Made by a program: the position numbers and the translations under genes. A DNA stretch of 64,000 nt from Circinella minor (taxonomy: Eukaryota; Mucoromycota; Mucoromycetes; Mucorales; Lichtheimiaceae): contig JAEPRB010000008.1 in the NCBI GenBank assembly GCA_016758965.1, positions 124,001 through 188,000 of the forward strand, in the 5' to 3' direction. The notes under the pieces are model-generated. The model did not search any database. It had not been told where the DNA came from and saw only the letters and a program-made list of their open reading frames with translations. Below are positions 48,115 to 59,421 of this stretch, piece by piece. Within the stretch, counting starts at the first letter, position 1; every line of letters starts with the position of its first letter.

Positions 48115-51111
48115 TTTGTTTATGCAAAAAAGACGGGTTTGCTGAGAAAAAAAAGAGATTTCTTTGATCCTTCATCTATCTTTATAATGCGTGGCGGGAA
48201 CCAATTGAAAAGCCACTCTTCAAAATTCGACCAATCATTTTACGACTTGGTACTGTTTAAATGAACCGACTTAAGGTGATGAATATGTATGCGTACTAGA
48301 CAGCCATGTGTACTATACTTTATGCAATTATCTGTATATTTTTTTTGTGGTTTTTTAAACCGATTTCATCGTTTTCGTCATTTGACATATATATATTTTT
48401 TTTTTGATCTTATAGATAATAATATTAATAAAAACCATATAAAAATGCTTGATCTGGTAGACCGAAAAAAAGTAAACTGTCTCAATCACCAACTACTTCT
48501 GCCCAAGGTATGTCCAAAAATTATTATTCTTTTTCCTACGTAATCAGTTATAAATTTTGGAATGTATAGAAAGTCAAAATACAATTGAACCATCTACTAC
48601 ATACTAAAGCAGCAAAAGCTAAAAGAATAATTACCCTCCTGCTCCTCCATCAATAATAAAACCGAAAAACTGCCAATAACTACTACTACTACCATCAGTT
48701 TTTGAAAATAAGTATAGCGAAAATATTAATATAATTAATAGCCCAATAGAATATTACTTCACTTTGCATGAACTACCAAATGAGTTTAAGCAAGATAATC
48801 AACAAGTCGATTACAATAGTAATAATAGTAATAGTAACGCTGAGCAAAAGTTGTAATCTCTTGGAACCAGTACGTTACCATTATGCCCACTACTTTATTA
48901 TTATTTTTTTCATAATCAACGTATGTTTCTGGTCGCATTACTAGGTGCTTAAAGCAGTTATTAAAAAGGTTACTACCGTGTTTCTCAAAAAGAAACATCG
49001 TGTAACCACCTAATGATGTTCGAAAAGCTGTCTATGTTACCATGGCAATAACATATTACACTTATCAAATTCCACTAGTTGGTGAGCATATACGATTTTA
49101 TATTAAGTTTCAAAGCAGCTAATTAAATGATATAGGTTCTCAATCGCGACGACAGGATTGTTTCAGTTCCTACACAATTTTGAATTTTATTTATGAACTC
49201 CTCCCCAGTCATGATTCCATAACAATAAATTTTGGGAAGTGTCATGTAATCTCATGCAATAAGTGTCACATTTTAAAATAAAGGTAAATTGTGATGACTA
49301 TAATTTGACATTTAATATATAATTTTATTGATTACTATACCATTATTTTGTATACCTGTTTCAATATTACTCTACTATACATAATAAAATGGATACCACT
49401 TTTGGTGAGACAAAATTTTGATTTATTATTATTCTAAAAAATAATTGATATCTAAACAGATATTTAATGAATGGGTAAAAAAAACATTTTTTTATTCGCT
49501 TTTTGACATAATGTCATGTAGTTATTACATCATTAATGATTTTCAACGCTTTTATAAATGATGACTTTAATTTAATAATTGATATATAATACTTCTTTAT
49601 CAATAATATTTCCTTCCATAAATACTATAAATATAGAGTCAATTAATATTGTTTTTATATTTAGTTGTTTATTTTAAAAACAATTGACATTCTGATGAAT
49701 AAGCGCTAATATATATATTTATATATGCATAAAGGGAGTTTAAAAGGAAAAGGGGGTAGGTAATAAAAAAAAAAAAAAGGATAAAACAGTGATTATATAA
49801 AAGACTTTATCCGGTACTTATTATTATCATAATAACATATGTAATATTCTTATAATATGTATGGTCAAGAAGTTTAATTTAACAATAAGCCAATTGAGCA
49901 CCGACAATTACAACACGCCTTTACAATTCCCTAAACTGTTAATCTTCTATAAGTAAAAAATATAAGAAAGAATAAGATAGGAGAAAAAGTTTATTATGTA
50001 TATAAGCAATTCTGCACATGTAAGAATACAACGAAATATAGGAGTTCTTGGGTTTCCCAATAATAGAACTGATATTTTTTCCCTCAAACATAATGATAAA
50101 GTTTATCCGTCTTTTTCAGGGAAAAGGTCCATGCTTTGGGCAGTTGATTTCTATTATTTCAAGGGGAGAAACAAATACCATCATGCACATTGTTTTACTT
50201 TTTTTTTTAGATTTTACATGGATTGATTTTTTTTTTCTAAACCTGAAACAAATCTCAATGGTCGTGTTTTCAATATATAAAAAAAGAAACTTTTGCCCGA
50301 TAACCATTTACACATATTTAACACAAGGACGATAAGCAGGATGAGGTCTAGATTTAATTATAGAGTTTTTTAAAGAGAAATGTGCAACCTTCATATTTTT
50401 TTTTGTGCTGTTAATATACATTATTATTACTGTTACCAAGTTATATATAAATATTCCCAAAAATGTATAATAAATCTCTTTAAGAGAAAAAAAAACTAGG
50501 TTGCTCATGAAATAATGAAGAAATAATAAGGTGACAAGCGGTGCTACAAACAAAATGCATGTTAAAAGTGCCTTGAAAAGGAAAAATGTAGTTTTAAAAA
50601 TAGCGCTTTGTGAAACCTTTGAATTTTTTCATGGCATACAAAGACGTGGGTTGAATTTAACAAAGTAGCGAGAAGAGAGGGATTATGTGTGTGTCCAGAT
50701 AAACGGAAAAAAAGAGTTAAATTCAGTGTAACTATTATTTTTAACCTTTTATAACTCAGAAAAGGTCCCTTAAAATGGGTATAAATGTCTTGAATTGGAG
50801 TTTTACCCTATATATAAAAGAAAAGAAAAAAAAAAGCTTATTAGGGATTTTTATTTTTTATTATTGTATAACCCGCTCTTTTCCTTCTTTTCTCTTCTTC
50901 TTTTTCATCCTATTATTCCTTTTTTTTCTCCCCTTCCCCTTCCCCTTGACACTCCTTTCTCTTTTTTGTCTTTTGTTTTTCACACACACTAGAATTTTTT
51001 TTTTTTTTTGAGAAAAGAGAAGAATTACTATTGACTTTCTATCCTCCTTTTCTTACTACAATCAAGTTTTTTTTTTCTCTTTACTAAACTTATAAAATAA
51101 ATCCACTTATC
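48115..51111. other. 3-kb AT-rich divergent spacer
   Basis: Intergenic region upstream of both ADE1 (-) and the GPI-type glycoprotein (+). Short frames near 48289 and 49996-50335 lack domains. A small palindrome TGACATAATGTCA lies near 49504. A pyrimidine-rich leader (about 50870-51090) precedes the glycoprotein gene. Confidence 0.55.
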
Positions 51112-52419
51112 ATGTTGAACTCATTTATCGGTCCATTAATGGCCGTATCATTATTATTTGTACATCAAACTCAAGCTGCAGGTCCAATTGCACAAGTTAT
51201 TGATGCCAACAATTTTTGTACATTTCTTCCTCCTGCAGACTCATCCGACCGTATAGTTTCAAATACAGAATGGAATGCTAGACCTTTCTGTATGGGTAAT
51301 ACACCTGCCGCTATTGGTGCTGGAAAGATTCCCGACGGTCTCATTCAATCAGCTCATTTTGTTGCTACAGATGACTATGTTCAAGTAACTGGTAAAGAAT
51401 TATTTTTTGTTCGTCAATTAAGTAAAGCTATAACTTATTTCATATTTACTTACTTTTATTATTATTATTATTAAAAAATTCTTAGGTCAAATCGATCCTT
51501 CCAAGGGCAATTTAGATATTACCGATTGGGGAGGGTAAGTCATCTAAATTCTATAAATATTTATAAATTCATTTTCGTTTAATCCAAAACTAATAATCTT
51601 TCTATTATATAACGTTATTAATTTTAGTCAATATGATATCAAGGCACCCAATCCATCTGAATGTGCTGGATATAAATATTATGTGAACTTGATCGAACCA
51701 GCTAGTTATACTTATTGTATTCGTTGTTGTGTAAGTAGTTTTTATTTTTAATTAAAATCTTAGGATCTTAGTATTACATTCTAAATGGAATCATTTGCGA
51801 TTCCCACCTTAAAAAAAAATAACAATTGATTTACACTTTTTATTATTATTATTATATTTTATAGAATACTGAATCTAATTGTAACCGTGGTATTTCTGAA
51901 AAAGGTTGTGATCATATCATTGGTGGTGATTATAGTGGTCCTATTTCTTCTGCACAAATTCAGGCAGGTGAACAAGCAGCGATTGCTGCTGATGCTGGTG
52001 CTGCTAATGGTAACACTGGAGGAGAAAATGCATCCGGTGGAAATATACATACTCCAAGTCAAGGTAACGGCAATAGTAATCCCAGCACACCGTCTTCTGA
52101 AAACGGCGACAACAAAAATCCAGCAGCTAGCGCATCTTCATCACCAGCAGCCAATAAACCAGCTTCCTCTTCACCAGCGGTAGCATCTGCATCTTCTTCG
52201 GGAGCAGCATCATCGTCAGTTGCCCCCTCATCATCATCATCATCATCAGCTTCTTCAGCAAATAGTTCTTCATCAGCTTCATCAGACGCAAAACCATCTG
52301 ATGGTTCGGTATCAGCTCAATCAGTGGATGAAGAGAGTGCAGCCATTACCATTCGTCCTGAATTTGCTCTTTTAACAACCTTGTTGATTGCAGCTCTTGG
52401 CACTATGTCTTTGTACTAA
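51112..52419 (+). CDS. secreted Ser-rich GPI-type glycoprotein (macrophage-activating-glycoprotein-like)
   Basis: Exons 51112-51391, 51486-51534, 51628-51730 and 51865-52419 give 328 residues. An N-terminal signal peptide (about 22 residues, ending HQTQAAG) leads into a Cys-containing extracellular domain with 'ANNFCTFLPPADS', 'PDGLIQSAHFVATDDYVQVTG', 'GQYDIKAPNPSECAGYKYYV', 'LIEPASYTYCIRCC' and 'EKGCDHIIGGDY'. This pattern matches the fungal family annotated as macrophage activating glycoprotein; its biochemical role is unclear. Residues about 190-305 are a Ser/Ala/Pro-rich stalk suited to O-mannosylation, and the C-terminus is hydrophobic (FALLTTLLIAALGTMSLY), as in GPI-anchored wall proteins. 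The name comes from family annotation and does not demonstrate activity. Confidence 0.88.
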
Positions 52420-52704
52420 GTTTTTTGTAATACCTATTATTCTTTTTGACTCGTCTATTTCCAAGTAAAAGAAAAACATGTCAATTGTTGTCATTATAAA
52501 AAGAATGGAAAAGGTTTATATAGTATTTTCTGATTCTTATTTTACATCACCCCCCAACTTTTCCTTTTGACTGATATTTTATCTTTAAAAAACAACAAGA
52601 AAACTTGTTCCTGTTATTTTGTTTTCCAAGTTTACAGTAATAATATTTCTAGTATTTTTTTTTGACAATTTTGGTTATATTTAATTCCCTCAACATTCCC
52701 CACT

Positions 52705-52736
<32 letters not shown>

Positions 52737-55700
52737 ATACACATACACTTTCTACCACCTTTTATTTTTATTTTTTTTTACAAAGTTGTACTTTCAGGAC
52801 AAGCTAATTCACTCTTCTGTTTTCTTATTTATTTGTTTTACCTTTTATCTTTACAGCAAACCCTTTTATTATTCTCTTATTATTTATACTATGTATTACA
52901 CCTTTATAAATGTATCTTTGTATCACTAAACAAAAGCGGAGCATTTTTAATTTCTGTTTGTATTGGTGTGTGGGATAATTTTGATATATTAGATATGAAA
53001 GGATGAGGTATTTTTATTGATTAAATTGTGAACGTGCTAAAAAAAAAATCTATTTGTGAATTTGATCGACAATCCATGTTTGTATTAAAAATAAACAAAA
53101 ACGCGTGATGACGAAAAAAATTCAAAATTTAGAAATATTCTCTACTTTTGAACTCTTTTAATATATATAAAAGGGATCTTTCTTATTACTTTTTTCATTT
53201 ATCATATTAAAACGCTTTGTTTTCAGTAAAATTCTATACACTTAATTGGTATATAAAGCTAAAACTTACTAGGATTGTATACTAATTATCTTAGTGGGTG
53301 AACTAAAATGTAGTTCAAAGACAATGTAGATCATTAAAAAAAATTGGTGTCACATACAGTAACTTTTTGCCACGCTAATACGTCACAACTATCCAAAACA
53401 TTTTGATACCTCACTACTTTTAGTAGCGGAAAGAAGAATAAAAGAATTATAGTACTTCAATAACGGGGTTAAGAGTTACTATCAATTATAATATATGTTC
53501 ATTTTATAAGTAAAATTTAATATAACACAGTTAAAAAGGATAAATCAAGCCACGCTATATCATAAGCTTTTATGCTAAATTTGATATTTAGTTTCATTTT
53601 TAATGACAATTGTGGAACATTTGGAAAATATTTTTTTTTTGTGATCCCGCATTAAGACTGTATAAATTGCTTTACCAATATTTTAAACCAGGTAAAGTAT
53701 AATACTTTCTTTTTTGTATATATGATTATTAACTGGACTTATTTATTACTCTTAATATTATATTAAGTTGATGTGAAATAGTTTTTTACTCAAATTCATT
53801 TAATGCGTCATTGAGTATGAGATAATATACTTTTAGAATATCTATTTGATCCTAATAGCTTTTTATCTATGCAAAAAAAGAGCATGACTCACCCATTGTC
53901 CCACCATGCACACACACACACACAAAAGGTTTATGCGGATCGTCGTAAGTACATAAGGTTTTAAGTCGATTATAGATATCTAAGATTACATATCAAAATA
54001 TAATTGTACAAACATTATTTTTTGTCTATATATATAAACTTTTACAAACAACATAACAAAAAAAATGATAACTTTCCTATTCATGTATATTTACCAAGTT
54101 CTTTTTTTTATAAGAATATGAATATCTCCAGTTCTTTCATCAATGACATTAAATGGGGAATAAATCGAAAGTAGGAAAGAAAGTGTAACATAAGCTAGTG
54201 GTAAACTAATTTCAAAAATTCTTGGCAAAATTTAGTCTGTACGTATTAAGTATGGCTTTGAAAGGGGGGGGAAGGACATATGAAAGTGTGGCTCATTGGT
54301 GAGAACCTTTGTGTCTTTTTAAAATGATTTGAATAGAAAGAATATGAAATTGCGACAACAATCAGCTTTGGTCAGATTCTCCCATTATTAGTACTTCATA
54401 AGGAATAAAGCATAATGATAACTACTTTTTTTTGTCTTGTTACAAAGCCATTTACCAAGGGCTGGCCTTTAAGTAAAAAATGGACCTGTACGTATTTTTT
54501 AAAAAAGAAGAAAATTGATAGGACCGTTTTTCAACATCAATAACCGTGAAGTTATCATTATGTTAAAGTTAAATCATTGTAATAGATAAATGCGTATTAC
54601 ATAGTACATATTACTATCAAAAAAGCAACTTCAATTTTAATGTATGTATATAACCTTAACCATTAAAAAAAACTAAACATCATAATATATTCATATTGAT
54701 TTAATTCATAATCGATAATCGATAATGCATATATTAAAAATTTACAAAATCGTAACTGGGTTTGCTTAGTATATATCTATTGGTATTATTCATGCTACCA
54801 TCACGCAGTTCCGTGCCCATGTTATAAAGTATGTGTATTATTGTAATTAAAGCTGTTAAGTAAAAAATATTGTCATGTTTTCTCTTTACTTTTGAAATAT
54901 CCCTAAAATCAAAAAAAAAAAATATAAATATATATTTTGTTCTGGACTATTTGAGTAGTAGTAGTTTTGATAATTATACTGCTACATATTGATTTATAAT
55001 CAATAACATCTCTTAAAAAAGTTAGTCACAGTATAGAGTTTGTTAAATCTGATATATTACATTAAAATTTTACTTCTTGTATACTAAGTACTCCAAAAAA
55101 AAAGGGGGGGGGGAAGGCGGACAGTTTTAAACAACAAAGAATATTACAATGGCTACAAGAGCAATGAAACAGTAGATAGTGTATATTTCTTTGTTACTAT
55201 AAATATTTTGGAACGCTTTAAATTGTATATTATATGTATAACTATGTGATTATTTATTTTATGCGTTTTCTTCTAGATATAAATGAGAATAATAAAATGC
55301 ATTTGGTTGTGTGGTGGCCAATTTAATAGATCCTCCGCCCCACCCCCGCCACTATAATAATTATCACCTCCTGTCAATATGGAAAATACTCCGCCATCAT
55401 GTTAGGAAAAAACTTGTAAAGCAAAAAATTCGTAACTAAACTATAAACCCTGCATAATATACAAATTATAATCTGACGTTACAACCATTTGTTATACACC
55501 CAATTTCTCGGTGATATGACGATAGTATAGCTGTGTTACTACATGTAAAAAAAACTGTATTATCATACGTATATATAGTATGAGTCAATACTGTTTTTAG
55601 TATGAAGATATATTTCAAAAAAGTGTATATTTATATACGTAAAAATCATGATTTTTATTATATAGTAAACAATTGGTAAAAACAAAAACAAATGAACAGA

Positions 55701-55776
55701 AAAAGAGTATAATGATCTAATATTCTAACATTACTAAAATAAAAAGAAAGAACAGGAAAGGTTATTTTTTTTTTGG
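52420..55776. other. 3.4-kb convergent spacer
   Basis: AT-rich DNA between the convergent glycoprotein and chitin deacetylase genes. It holds an (AC)n microsatellite (52705-52748), poly-G/A runs near 54265 and 55103, and no recognisable gene. Confidence 0.55.
52705..52748. repeat. (AC)n / (ACATAC)n microsatellite
   Basis: About thirteen AC dinucleotides are followed by ATACAC units. This is a simple repeat 290 bases past the stop codon of the glycoprotein gene. Confidence 0.85.
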
Positions 55777-57044
55777 TTATACAAGGAATGGAACAAAAGT
55801 AAGTGCAGCAAGAATTGAAATGAAAAGTCCAATCAATGAATTTGATTCTAAAGACGAAATAGCACTTGACACGTTATTTTGTTGTTGTTGTTGTTCTTCT
55901 TGAGGTTGTTCAGCCTTATAGTTATTTGTTTTTGATGATGATGCCTCTGCCGATGCCACAGATAAGTTGTTATCAGTAATAACATTATCATTAGGAGTAT
56001 TTTGTTGGGCTTGAATAAGGCCATCATGTACTAATTCATGGGGTTCTTGATCACCAAGACATTCAGCGGCGGTAGAGAATGAATAACCTAATTGACTCAA
56101 ATAATCAATAATATTGGGTACTTGAGCAATGGATTGGTTATATAAATCTAGGTTTTTTTAAAAAAATAAAATAAACGAAGGGAAGTTACGTGAGTTAATG
56201 AATTGAACATGTTAATTCGATATTTTTTTTTCTATGAAACACTTTTTATTCTTTACTTACCATGTTGCAAACTAATAAATCCAGGGTCTTCATGAGGATT
56301 TAATCCTGTATCAATACCGGATGCTGCACTCCTGAATGCACCACGAATTTTTTTAGAAACATCTGAGCGCATATAAACATCATAATCCGTAGGATCCACA
56401 TTCCATAACAAAATCTTGTAACCCATCGATTTCATGAGTGCTTTGACACGACTATCGGCTTCACCAAAAGGGGGGCGGACATAAGTAGGTTTTACACCAA
56501 TAACATCTTGAATAGCCTTTTCAGTTGCCTTCATTTCATAAATGATTTCTTCATTGGTAAGACTCATTAAATGAGGATGTGAGTATGTATGAGAAGCAAT
56601 ATGATGACCCGATTCATAAGCACGCTTAACTACTTCAGGAAACTTTTCAACGTGTGCTCCCATAACACAAAAAGTAGCCTTGATATTATATTCATCGAGA
56701 ATATCCAACAATTGATCAGTATATTGACTCGGTCCATCATCAAATGTCAAAGCCCACGAATGATCTCTTGGACAACCATAGATATCTTCTGGAGTAGGTG
56801 TATTACCACAAGTTTCGAAACATCGATCATTTTCGGGACCATCACAGTCAACATTTTCGCAAATACCAGAACCAATAGGGCGAACAGAAATATTAGGTAC
56901 TGATGTCAAATCAACTTGGCTTAACCATGCTTCATCCTTGGGAACTATAACATCTTCGGCATCTCCTTGTCCATTAACCAATGATAAGTTTGTAATGGCC
57001 AATAAGCAGGCTGCAGCTAAAAGGTATTTCTTCTTGCCTTCCAT
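55777..57044 (-). CDS. chitin deacetylase (CE4 polysaccharide deacetylase), GPI-type
   Basis: Exons 57044-56261 and 56147-55777 give 384 residues. The enzyme removes acetyl groups from nascent chitin to make chitosan, a major polymer of mucoralean walls. A signal peptide (KKYLLAAACLLAITNLSLVNG) comes first. The NodB/CE4 motifs follow: 'TFDDGP' (catalytic base and metal Asp), 'HIASHTYSHPHL' (metal His pair), 'YVRPPFGEAD', 'LLWNVDPTDYD' and 'FISLQHDL' (catalytic His). An N-terminal Cys-rich region 'CENVDCDG...CFETCGN' precedes the domain. After residue 320 comes a Gln/Ser/Asn-rich linker and a hydrophobic C-terminus (LIGLFISILAALTFVPFLV), consistent with a GPI anchor. All catalytic residues look intact. 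It is divergent from the kinase at 57487. Confidence 0.95.
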
Positions 57045-57486
57045 TTTATCGTTTTTATTAATAATTTATAAAGTAATGTTCTTTTTTCTTTACTAACGCA
57101 CTCCCTTTTTATATCTTTTTTTTTTAACTTTTGTAATTATTATATTATTCCAAACAAATTTTTTTTTTTAAAAAAAAAAGGTAATTGTTTCCGAACAAAC
57201 TTTGCCTCCTCCCTTCTTTTTTATTCTTTTTTTCTAAATAAATATAAATTACTTTGAATATTAACTTTATTTGGTCCATGATAATGGAAAAAAAAAATTA
57301 AAGATATTTTTTTCAGCTTCATTTCAAATAGTTTAACTTGGTATGGATTACTTGAACTAGTAAAAATTTATCAAGATTACTCGGAAGGAAAAAATAATTC
57401 ATGCGCAAATTCAGAACAGAACCACCCTTTTTTTTTTTTTTTTAACTTCCCCACCCTCCACACAAACTAGCCCTCTCTAACATAAT
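57045..57486. promoter_or_regulatory. divergent promoter, chitin deacetylase / CDK-like kinase
   Basis: A 442-bp region between two genes that read away from each other. It holds a T11A10 junction (57159-57179), plausible as a nucleosome-excluding element, and further homopolymer T runs (57124 and 57428 areas). No specific factor site was recognised. Confidence 0.5.
57159..57179. repeat. T11A10 palindrome in divergent promoter
   Basis: Eleven T followed directly by ten A, centred between the two divergent start codons. It has the same architecture as the three junctions in the 33-44 kb desert. Confidence 0.7.
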
Positions 57487-58040
57487 ATGGCTGGTACATT
57501 TTCAACTGTAAAAAAACAAGAGTTGGAAACCCGCATTGTAGCTGTTAAAACATATAAGAAACATCATGGTCAATTAGTTCAACGTCATTATCAACAAGAA
57601 CTATGGGCATTACGCATCATGAACTTAGATTCTGAAGCCATAGCAAGAAAAAATCGCGTAAAGTATTTTTTAAAGAAAGAAAATAAAATAGAAAACAAGT
57701 AACAAAAGAAAAACTAAAAGACTTGTTAGGTCATTTATTTACTTGAAGCCAAATCAACCGCTGATGCTTATTACTTAACATTTCCATATTATAAATATAC
57801 CCTATTGGATTTTCTTGAAGAAAGAGACCGACAATTTGCTCTATTAGCAGTCCAACAAATGTGTCAAGGGCTTGACTTTTTACATTCACAAGGTATTATT
57901 CACTGTGATTTGTCACCAAGTAATGTTCTAGTGGATAAAGTGAATAAAGAATTGGTACTTGCGGATTTTGGCTGTGCACATTTGAATTCTTCGAATGTTA
58001 CAGACCCTGGTTCTCCTATGGAAGAAATTGGTACCAGGTA

Positions 58041-58072
<32 letters not shown>

Positions 58073-59191
58073 TAAGATAGGGCGAAAGCCACCTTAATTG
58101 GATTTAACATTTTGTTGAACCCTATTATATATACTAACATATATAACGATATTGATTATTAGATATTATAAAGCACCTGAACATTTATTTGGATATCGTG
58201 TTTATCAACCAGCAACAGATATATGGTCATTAGGAACCGTCTTTTGTCATATGTTACTAGGTCATCCAATATTTGATGGACAGAGTGATTTAGAACAGAT
58301 TGGAATAATTGTACGTGCATTACGTGCACCTCCTGCTAAAGTCAAAGATGAGGTAATATTTGTTGCATAGTCAACATATTTGGAAGAATAAAAAAAAAAA
58401 GTTTCCTTTGGTTCCTCTTTTGTAATGTGCGTGAGAAACGAAAAAAAAAAACAGGATATACGTTTAGGCGATTATTAAATAAGAAACACAAATTGCCTAT
58501 ACTAGGAAATGTCCATGTATCCAGATGCTGACAAGTTGATTTTTTTCGGTGATACCCAACAAGAAAATGATGACGATGATGATGACGATGATGATGATGA
58601 ATACGATGAATACGATGAAGATACAATTACTGAAGAAAATAGACAGCCTGATATTGCAAATATGCCAAATGCTAAAATATTTGGCCTTGAAGCAATTCTT
58701 CGTCAATCATTTGTGATACCAGAAGATCAAGCATTAATACGTCGTATGCTAACGTGGTCCATCAAGGAACGGATTACAACAAAGGAGGTAAATAATCCAT
58801 GATATAATAATATTGATAAAAATGGCTCAGAAGCAAGTAACTGAAAGGGAGACGGCGGTATAAGGAGGAGAGAGAAGAGAAAGAATGACAGTATCAAGGG
58901 GCATGACTGAAAATAAATAAAGAGAACAGAGTTTCTCACGAATCATATTTATTTTCAAAGATAATGAAATTAGTGTGTCCAGGCCAATAACAATAGATAT
59001 CATGAAGTAATAAGAAAAGAAAGAAAAAAAGATTTATTAGATTTTACCACTGCATTGCTTGAAAAAAAACACAGTAGTATTTAGTTATTTTTATTTTGTC
59101 CCCCCCAAAGGTCCGCGATGAACGACATCTTCTCATTGGATTTGCGGGGTTCTTGCCCCAATTGATGTCGACCCCAACAAAAAAAAACTAA
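57487..59191 (+). CDS. CDK-like / Cak1-type protein kinase lacking a full glycine loop
   Basis: Exons 57487-57657, 57730-58037, 58163-58352, 58506-58787 and probably 59111-59191 give about 343 residues. The catalytic core is complete from beta-3 on: VAVKTY (Lys), QQELWAL (helix C Glu), HCDLSPSNVL (HRD loop with Cys for Arg), DFGCAH, 'EIGTRYYKAPEHLFG' (APE), 'ATDIWSLGTVFCHML' and 'RRMLTWSIKERI' (late Arg). These features, with the GTRYYKAPE segment, place it in the CMGC/CDK-like group. The protein begins MAGTFSTV, so the first strand and first glycine of the ATP loop are missing; an in-frame stop just upstream of the ATG (57478-57480) supports this as the true start. Budding-yeast Cak1, a CDK-activating kinase, also lacks the glycine loop. 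An acidic run (about nine Asp) sits in an insert after the C-lobe helix. The last exon is uncertain: an acceptor at 59041 is an alternative. Confidence 0.82.
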
Positions 59192-59421
59192 AAGATCGTT
59201 TTATATATATACATTATTAAAAGGTCTATTGGCTCAATCTCACTTTTGTTTGTTCTAAGTTATCATTATACATTTTCTTTTTCTACTTTCCCACTAAAAC
59301 GGATACTTGCAACAAGATATTATCAAGAGAAAAAAAAAACTCTTCTTTTTTCATTCTCTCTCTCTTTTTTATGCATTTTTTTGTCCGCATTTTTTAGAAG
59401 ATAATAATAACAGAGAAAAAG
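59192..59421. promoter_or_regulatory. spacer and SCH9 promoter/leader
   Basis: A 230-bp tandem spacer with poly-A and a CT-rich stretch (59341-59368) immediately upstream of the SCH9-like start. No defined site was seen. Confidence 0.4.

Noticed and set aside
49996..50335. Overlapping frames (MYISNSAHVRIQ...; MGFPIIELIFF...) as genes
   Set aside because: Two overlapping short frames with low-complexity ends and no domain; neither extends by plausible splicing.
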